Source of the DNA: Paraburkholderia bannensis NBRC 103871
GTDB lineage: Bacteria > Pseudomonadota > Gammaproteobacteria > Burkholderiales > Burkholderiaceae
NCBI RefSeq assembly: GCF_000685015.1
Contig: NZ_BAYA01000016.1
Coordinates: forward strand, 62,001 to 126,000
Direction: 5' to 3'
Length of the DNA stretch: 64,000 nt
Shown here: piece by piece, positions 58,820 to 64,000 of the stretch
Layout: each line of letters begins with the position of its first letter
Position numbering within the stretch: the first letter of the stretch is position 1
The notes under the pieces: model-generated
What the model saw: only the letters and a program-made list of their open reading frames with translations
Told to the model about the DNA's origin: nothing
The model's database searches: none
Position numbers and translations under genes: made by a program

Positions 58820-59824
58820 ATGCAACTTCCCGGCTCCACCGTTCCCATCTCGCTTGTTCTCGGTTTTCTCGCGGCGGCTCGCGCCAGGCCCGAAGTAGTC
58901 GAACGTTATCTGGAGCAGGCCGGCATCCCCGAAGAATTGCTGAACGAACCCGGCGCGCGCGTGACCGAGGAGCAGTTCTCCACGCTCTATCGCATGCTGG
59001 CCATCGAACTCGACGACGAAATGCCGGGCGTCTTCAGCCGCCCGTTTCGCAGCGGTACGCTCAAGTTTCTCTGCCTGAGCCTGCTCGACGCGCGCAACCT
59101 GGAGACGGCGCTGCATCGCTTCGGCCAGTTCTTCCATATCGTGCTGGACGACTTCCGGCTCGAATCGCGGCGCAGCGCGCTGGTGGCGCAAGTGGAGCTG
59201 CGCCCGCATCCCGCGTTTGGGGCGCTGAGCCCGCTGGGCCAGGAACTGATGCTCAAGCTCGCGCATGGCGTGTCGTCGTGGTTGATCGGCCAGAAAATTC
59301 CGTTTCTTCAAGTCGAGCTGGCTTGCGAGCGGCCCGCGCACGCGCACGATCATCGCTACTTCTTTTCCGGCCCGGTGCGCTTTGGCTGCGAGACGGCGCT
59401 GTTTCGCTTTAGCGCGGCCTATCTGGACATGCCGATCCGGCAAAGCAAGCGCAACCTGCGCCAATTCCTGGAGCGCTCGCCCGGCGACTGGATCTTCGAA
59501 TCGTTCAGCGAGCAACTGGTGAGCCATCAGGTGCGCCAGTACCTGGCCAGCACGCTGCCCGACCTGCCGACCATCGAGGCGGCGTCGGATCATCTGCATT
59601 GTTCGGTGCGCACCTTGTGCCGCCGTCTGGCATCCGAAGACACCTCGTTCCAGATGCTCAAGGACGACCTGCGCCGCGACGTCGCGATCCAGCGCCTGAC
59701 CGACACCCAGGACACCATCGCGGCCATTGGCGCCGATATCGGCTTCGACGATCCCAGCGCCTTTCATCGCGCCTTCCGGCACTGGACGGGCAGCACGCCC
59801 GGCACCTATCGCGGGCGCGATTGA
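58820..59824 (+). CDS. AraC family transcriptional regulator (OruR/arabinose-binding type)
   Basis: A 334-residue AraC-type protein with an N-terminal Arabinose_bd-like domain (ISLVLGFLAAARARPEVVERYLEQAGIPEELLNEPGARVTEEQF) and a C-terminal double helix-turn-helix (LPTIEAASDHLHCSVRTLCRRLASEDTSFQMLKDDLRRDVAIQRLTDTQDTIAAIGADIGFDDPSAFHRAFRHWTGSTPGTYR). This group regulates fatty-acid and amino-acid catabolism and virulence genes. The downstream beta-oxidation genes on the same strand are a likely target. The start lies immediately after a terminator-like hairpin. Confidence 0.9.
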   Translation: MQLPGSTVPISLVLGFLAAARARPEVVERYLEQAGIPEELLNEPGARVTEEQFSTLYRMLAIELDDEMPGVFSRPFRSGTLKFLCLSLLDARNLETALHRFGQFFHIVLDDFRLESRRSALVAQVELRPHPAFGALSPLGQELMLKLAHGVSSWLIGQKIPFLQVELACERPAHAHDHRYFFSGPVRFGCETALFRFSAAYLDMPIRQSKRNLRQFLERSPGDWIFESFSEQLVSHQVRQYLASTLPDLPTIEAASDHLHCSVRTLCRRLASEDTSFQMLKDDLRRDVAIQRLTDTQDTIAAIGADIGFDDPSAFHRAFRHWTGSTPGTYRGRD

Positions 59825-60078
59825 CGCGCAACCCCGCAATCGGGTGGAACGGGTGCGTGGGGCACCAGGATCAACCCTGGTCTGGCTTTTATTCAGGCGC
59901 TCAGCAGGCAGGGCGTGGCCAGATTTGTCACTAGATGGGCCGGTTTGGACAGTCCGGCGCAGCCTCTTTGCCGCTACGATTGGCCAGACATTGCCCTTGC
60001 GGCATCGGCTTATGCGTGACAGCGCAGTCGCACCGCTCAAGGGCTCCCCTGATCCACCGTGTGATTGAAAGGTTCGCC

Positions 60079-61869
60079 ATGAGCTTTAACGCCCCCGTCA
60101 AGGACATGCTGTTCGTACTGAAAGAGCTGGCTGGCATCGACGATGTCGCCGCGCTGCCCGGCTACGAAGACGCCGGCTTCGAGACCGCCCAGGCGGTGCT
60201 GGAAGAAGCCGCGAAGCTCAGCGGCGAAGTGCTCGCCCCGCTGAATGTCGAAGGCGATCGCGCGCCCAGCAGCTGGCGCGACGGCGAAGTCACGGCGACG
60301 CCGGGCTTCAAGGAAGCGTTCGCCCAATTCGCCGAAGGCGGCTGGCAAGGTTTGCAACACCCGACTGAATACGGCGGCCAGGGCCTGCCCAAGCTGATCG
60401 GCACGCCTTGCAACGAAATGCTCAACGCGGCGAACCTGTCGTTCGCGCTGTGCCCGCTGCTCACCGACGGCGCGATCGAAGCGCTGCTCACCGCCGGCAC
60501 CGAAGAACAGAAGCAGCGTTACGTGCCCAGGCTCATTTCGGGCGAATGGACGGGCACGATGAACCTGACCGAGCCGCAGGCCGGTTCCGACCTCGCGCTG
60601 GTGCGCACGCGCGCCGAGCCGCAGGCCGACGGTTCGTACAAGGTGTTCGGCACCAAGATCTTCATTACGTGGGGCGAACACGACATGGCCGAGAACATCG
60701 TCCATCTCGTGCTGGCGCGCGTGCCGAATGCACCCGAAGGCGTGAAGGGCATTTCGCTCTTCATCGTGCCGAAGTTCCTGGTCAACGAAGACGGCTCGCT
60801 GGGCGCGCGCAACGACGTGCATTGCGTGTCGATCGAACACAAGCTCGGCATCAAGGCGAGCCCGACGGCGGTGCTGCAATTCGGCGACCACGGCGGCGCG
60901 ACCGGCTATCTGATCGGCGAGGAAAATCGCGGCCTCGAATACATGTTCATCATGATGAACGCCGCGCGCTTTGGTGTGGGCACGCAGGGTGTGGCGATCG
61001 CCGAGCGTGCCTACCAGCAGGCCGTGGCCTATGCGAAGGAGCGCGTGCAGAGCCGCCCCGTCGATGGATCGGCAAAGCAGTCGGTGACGATCGTGCATCA
61101 CCCGGACGTGCGCCGCATGCTTGCAGCGATGCGTTCGATGACTGAAGGCGCCCGCGCGCTGGCCTATGTGGCGGCCGGTCATGCCGACAAGGCCCATCAC
61201 CACGCCGACGAAGCAGTGCGCGCCCGCCATCAGGCCATCTACGAATTCCTCGTGCCGATCGTGAAGGGCTGGAGCACGGAAATGGCCAACGACGTCACGA
61301 GCCTGGGTGTGCAGGTGCACGGCGGCATGGGCTTCATCGAGGAAACCGGCGCGGCCCAGCACTATCGCGATGCGCGCATTCTGGCGATCTACGAAGGCAC
61401 CACGGCGATCCAGGCGAACGACCTGATCGGCCGCAAGACGGCGCGCGACGGCGGCGCGGTGGCGAAGGCGCTGCTCGACGAGGTGGCGCAGACCATTGAA
61501 GCGCTCGGACAGGCGGGCGGCGCGGCGGCGGCATCGATGCGCACGCAACTTGAGCAGGGCGTGCAGGCGCTCTCGCGCGTGATCGATTTCGTGCTGGAAA
61601 ACGTCAAGCGCGATCCCAATGCGGTGTTCGGCGGCAGCGTGCCGTACCTGAAGCTGGCGGGCATCGTGCTGTGCGGCTGGCAGATGGCGCGCGCGCTGCT
61701 CGCGGCGCAACGCAATCTTGCTGAAGACCCTGCGTTTTACGGGGCAAAGATCGCCATGGCGCAGTTCTACGCCGAGCATGTGCTGTCCCAGGCAGGCGGC
61801 TTCGCGACGGCGGTGCTGGCCGCGCGTGGCGATGAAGGTGTGCTCGCGCTCGCCGAAGACCAGTTCTGA
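60079..61869 (+). CDS. Acyl-CoA dehydrogenase with C-terminal extension domain
   Basis: A 596-residue flavoenzyme, longer than the usual ~380 residues because of an N-terminal region (FNAPVKDMLFVLKELAGIDD) and a C-terminal AcylCoADH_C-like domain (~470-596). FAD/substrate motifs: TGTMNLTEPQAGSDLALVRT, KIFITWGEHD, GVGTQGVAIAERAYQQAVAYAKER, catalytic-Glu region ILAIYEGTTAIQANDLIGRK. This class includes 3-methylmercaptopropionyl-CoA dehydrogenase and long-chain enzymes. Electrons pass to the ETF system, whose quinone reductase follows. ATG 60079 is chosen; upstream extension is unlikely. Confidence 0.92.
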   Translation: MSFNAPVKDMLFVLKELAGIDDVAALPGYEDAGFETAQAVLEEAAKLSGEVLAPLNVEGDRAPSSWRDGEVTATPGFKEAFAQFAEGGWQGLQHPTEYGGQGLPKLIGTPCNEMLNAANLSFALCPLLTDGAIEALLTAGTEEQKQRYVPRLISGEWTGTMNLTEPQAGSDLALVRTRAEPQADGSYKVFGTKIFITWGEHDMAENIVHLVLARVPNAPEGVKGISLFIVPKFLVNEDGSLGARNDVHCVSIEHKLGIKASPTAVLQFGDHGGATGYLIGEENRGLEYMFIMMNAARFGVGTQGVAIAERAYQQAVAYAKERVQSRPVDGSAKQSVTIVHHPDVRRMLAAMRSMTEGARALAYVAAGHADKAHHHADEAVRARHQAIYEFLVPIVKGWSTEMANDVTSLGVQVHGGMGFIEETGAAQHYRDARILAIYEGTTAIQANDLIGRKTARDGGAVAKALLDEVAQTIEALGQAGGAAAASMRTQLEQGVQALSRVIDFVLENVKRDPNAVFGGSVPYLKLAGIVLCGWQMARALLAAQRNLAEDPAFYGAKIAMAQFYAEHVLSQAGGFATAVLAARGDEGVLALAEDQF

Positions 61870-61928
61870 TTCTGGCCGCAGCAGCGGCCCGATACGGGCC
61901 GCGCTTCGGTCGATGGGGGAGACACAGC

Positions 61929-63611
61929 ATGAATGCAAATAACGCAAACGATTTGATCGCGCAATACGGCCCGCGCGAGTCGATGGAATACGACGTGGTG
62001 ATCGTCGGCGGCGGCCCGGCGGGTCTGTCGGCGGCCATTCGCCTCAAGCAGCTGGCCGCTGAAAAAGGCGCCGAAATTGGCGTGTGCGTGCTGGAAAAAG
62101 GCTCGGAAATTGGCGCGCATATTCTCTCGGGCGCGGTCATGGATCCGCGCGCGATCACCGAACTCTTTCCCGACTGGAAGGAACAAGGTGCGCCGCTGAA
62201 CGTGCCGGTCACGGAAGACAAGTTTCTGTTTCTCTCCGAAACCGGCGCGAAGTCCGTACCGAACTGGGCGCTGCCCGACAACTTCAAGAACCACGGCAAT
62301 TACGTCATCAGCCTCGCGAACGTCACGCGCTGGCTGGGCCAGCAGGCCGAGGCACTGGGCGTCGAGATTTTCCCCGGCTTCCCGGCCGCCGAAGTGCTTT
62401 ACAACGACGATGGCTCGGTGAAGGGCGTCGCGACCGGCAACATGGGCATCGGCAAGGATGGCGAGCCCACTGAAAACTTCCAGCTCGGCATGGAACTGCA
62501 CGCCAAGTACACGCTCTTCTGCGAAGGCGCGCGCGGGCACCTGGGCCGTCAGCTCAACGAGAAACTGCATCTCGGCAAGGACGCCGACCCGCAGGTGTAC
62601 GGCATCGGCATCAAGGAACTCTGGGAGATCGATCCCGCGAAGCACAAGCCGGGTCTCGTCGTGCATACCGCTGGCTGGCCGCTGGAAAACGATACCTACG
62701 GCGGCTCGTATCTCTATCACACCGAGAACAACCAGGTGATGGTGGGTTTTGTCGTCGGCCTGGCTTATACGAATCCGTATCTCTCGCCGTTCGAGGAATT
62801 CCAGCGCTACAAGACGCATCCTGCGATTCGCCAATATCTGGAAGGCGGCAAGCGCGTCTCGTATGGCGCGCGTGCGATCACGGCAGGCGGCCTGATGTCG
62901 CTGCCCAAGCTTGTGTTCCCGGGCGGCGCGCTGGTCGGCGACGATGCGGGCTTCCTCAACGTATCGCGTATCAAGGGCAGCCACGCGGCGATCAAGACCG
63001 GCATGCTGGCGGCCGAAGCCGCATTCGAAGCCGTGCAGGCGGGCCGTCAGGGCGACGAACTGACGGCGTATCCGGAGGGCTTCAAGCAGTCGTGGCTGCA
63101 CGAAGAACTCTATAAGGCCCGCAATTTCAAGCAGTGGATGAGCAAGGGCCTGTACCTGGGCACGATGATGGTCGGTCTTGAGCAGAAAGTGCTGGGCGGC
63201 AAGGTGCCCTGGACGCTGCATCACCAGCATCGCGACCACGAGATGCTCAAGCCCGCGTCGCAGTGCAAGCCCATCGTCTATCCGAAACCTGACGGCAAGC
63301 TCACATTTGACCGGCTGTCTTCGGTGTTCATCTCGAACACGAACCACGAAGAGAATCAGCCCGCGCATTTGACGCTCAAGGATGCGAACGTGCCGGTCGG
63401 CATTAACCTGACGACGTACGCGGGCCCGGAAGCGCGCTTCTGCCCAGCGGGCGTCTATGAATTCGTGAAAGACGATTCGGATGCGGACAGGTTGCAGATC
63501 AACGCGCAGAACTGCGTGCACTGCAAGACCTGCGATATCAAGGATCCCACGCAGAATATCGTCTGGGTCACGCCCGAAGGCGGCGGCGGCCCCAATTATC
63601 CGAACATGTAA
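61929..63611 (+). CDS. Electron transfer flavoprotein-ubiquinone oxidoreductase
   Basis: A 560-residue FAD and [4Fe-4S] enzyme that passes electrons from ETF to ubiquinone at the membrane. N-terminal FAD site MEYDVVIVGGGPAGLSAAIRLK; HILSGAVMDPRAITELFPDW; SLPKLVFPGGALVGDDAGFLNVSRIKGSHAAIKTGMLAAEAA; iron-sulfur cluster ligands in RFCPAGVYEF and NAQNCVHCKTCDIKDPTQNIVW. Ends PEGGGGPNYPNM, as usual. Lies 59 bases after the acyl-CoA dehydrogenase. Confidence 0.96.
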   Translation: MNANNANDLIAQYGPRESMEYDVVIVGGGPAGLSAAIRLKQLAAEKGAEIGVCVLEKGSEIGAHILSGAVMDPRAITELFPDWKEQGAPLNVPVTEDKFLFLSETGAKSVPNWALPDNFKNHGNYVISLANVTRWLGQQAEALGVEIFPGFPAAEVLYNDDGSVKGVATGNMGIGKDGEPTENFQLGMELHAKYTLFCEGARGHLGRQLNEKLHLGKDADPQVYGIGIKELWEIDPAKHKPGLVVHTAGWPLENDTYGGSYLYHTENNQVMVGFVVGLAYTNPYLSPFEEFQRYKTHPAIRQYLEGGKRVSYGARAITAGGLMSLPKLVFPGGALVGDDAGFLNVSRIKGSHAAIKTGMLAAEAAFEAVQAGRQGDELTAYPEGFKQSWLHEELYKARNFKQWMSKGLYLGTMMVGLEQKVLGGKVPWTLHHQHRDHEMLKPASQCKPIVYPKPDGKLTFDRLSSVFISNTNHEENQPAHLTLKDANVPVGINLTTYAGPEARFCPAGVYEFVKDDSDADRLQINAQNCVHCKTCDIKDPTQNIVWVTPEGGGGPNYPNM

Positions 63612-63656
63612 TGCCTTGCCGCGCGTGTGCGCGGCCCATCGAATGAGGAGTGCAAA

Positions 63657-64000
63657 ATGAGCAAGGAAGTCGTAGTCGTCGGCGGTGTACGCACTGCAAT
63701 CGGCAAGTTCGGCGGCAGCCTGAAGGATGTGTCGCCCACGGAACTCGGCGCGCTCGTGCTGCGCGAAGTGCTCGCACGCAGCGAGGTCAAGCCCGAGGAC
63801 GTGGGCCATGTGGTGTTCGGCAACGTGATCGCCACGGAACCGAAAGACCTGTACCTGTCGCGTGTTTCGGCCATCAATGCGGGCATTCCGGAATCGACGC
63901 CCGCATTCAACGTCAACCGTCTGTGCGGCTCGGGCCTGCAGGCGATCGTGTCGGCGGCGCAGACCATCATGCTCGGCGACGTTGATGTTGCCATCGGCGC
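63657..64000 (+). CDS. Acetyl-CoA acetyltransferase / thiolase, N-terminal part (runs off the window)
   Basis: The first ~114 residues of a thiolase: MSKEVVVVGGVRTAIGKFGGSLKDVSPTELGALVLREVL and the active-site Cys in NRLCGSGLQAIVSAAQTI. The gene is cut at the window edge. AGGAG precedes the ATG by 8 bases (GAGGAGTGCAAAATG). Last of the beta-oxidation set: dehydrogenase, ETF-QO, thiolase. Confidence 0.92.
   Translation, partial: MSKEVVVVGGVRTAIGKFGGSLKDVSPTELGALVLREVLARSEVKPEDVGHVVFGNVIATEPKDLYLSRVSAINAGIPESTPAFNVNRLCGSGLQAIVSAAQTIMLGDVDVAIG

Noticed and set aside
60037..63809. Two long minus-strand ORFs opposite acyl-CoA dehydrogenase and ETF-QO
   Set aside because: Antisense of two well conserved genes; typical high-GC shadow frames.
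1..64000. tRNA, rRNA, CRISPR arrays, insertion sequences, prophage genes
   Set aside because: None seen on either strand by inspection; no spaced direct repeat array and no transposase or phage motif.

Overview
The window looks like a chromosomal segment of a Burkholderiales bacterium, most likely Paraburkholderia or a close relative. This is inferred from the high GC content, the 'QSSVTLYG' porins, the many LysR regulators beside small catabolic operons, the acdS/acdR pair and the acyl-CoA dehydrogenase / ETF-ubiquinone oxidoreductase / thiolase run at the right end. I see no rRNA, tRNA, insertion sequence, CRISPR array, integrase or replication origin. Gene functions were assigned from protein motifs read by eye; no database search was possible.

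Left part (1-15.6 kb): an SsuA-like sulfonate-binding protein, a methyltransferase, a GNAT acetyltransferase, then trpS preceded by what reads as a complete ribosome-mediated attenuator (a 16-residue leader peptide with tandem Trp codons, then an intrinsic terminator). After two genes of unknown function and a pirin come a DoxX protein and a porin. The porin diverges from an IclR regulator. A five-gene operon facing IclR encodes an acyl-CoA ligase, a VOC protein, a luciferase-like monooxygenase, a flavin reductase fused to an IclR-type ligand domain, and an alpha/beta hydrolase. The same 21-bp inverted repeat lies before the porin/IclR pair and before the ligase, tying them into one regulon.

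Middle part (15.6-38.6 kb): LysR-regulated oxidoreductase genes; SoxR divergent from a questin-oxidase-like gene across a clear SoxR box; a cluster of three GNAT genes, one frameshifted; a ROK-ABC sugar uptake operon (regulator, double ATPase, permease, binding protein) with a 25-bp perfect palindrome; two DGPF/YCII proteins and a VOC protein leading into an ECF42-type sigma factor; and a benzoylformate-decarboxylase operon (mdlC-like, ketopantoate-reductase-like, aromatic-acid MFS, porin) with its own LysR regulator. The MFS protein seems to lack one membrane helix.

Right part (38.7-64 kb): a sugar-acid MFS transporter and periplasmic lactonase; ACC deaminase with its Lrp-type regulator; a PBP7-like endopeptidase; a tetronate-catabolism-like operon (OtnI-like isomerase, DenD-like dehydrogenase, SMP-30 lactonase); a Ser/Gly-rich protein; a LytS/LytTR two-component pair; a rhomboid protease fused to a beta-propeller; a compact Csu-type chaperone-usher pilus operon; an AraC regulator; and beta-oxidation / electron transfer genes, the last of which (thiolase) runs off the window.
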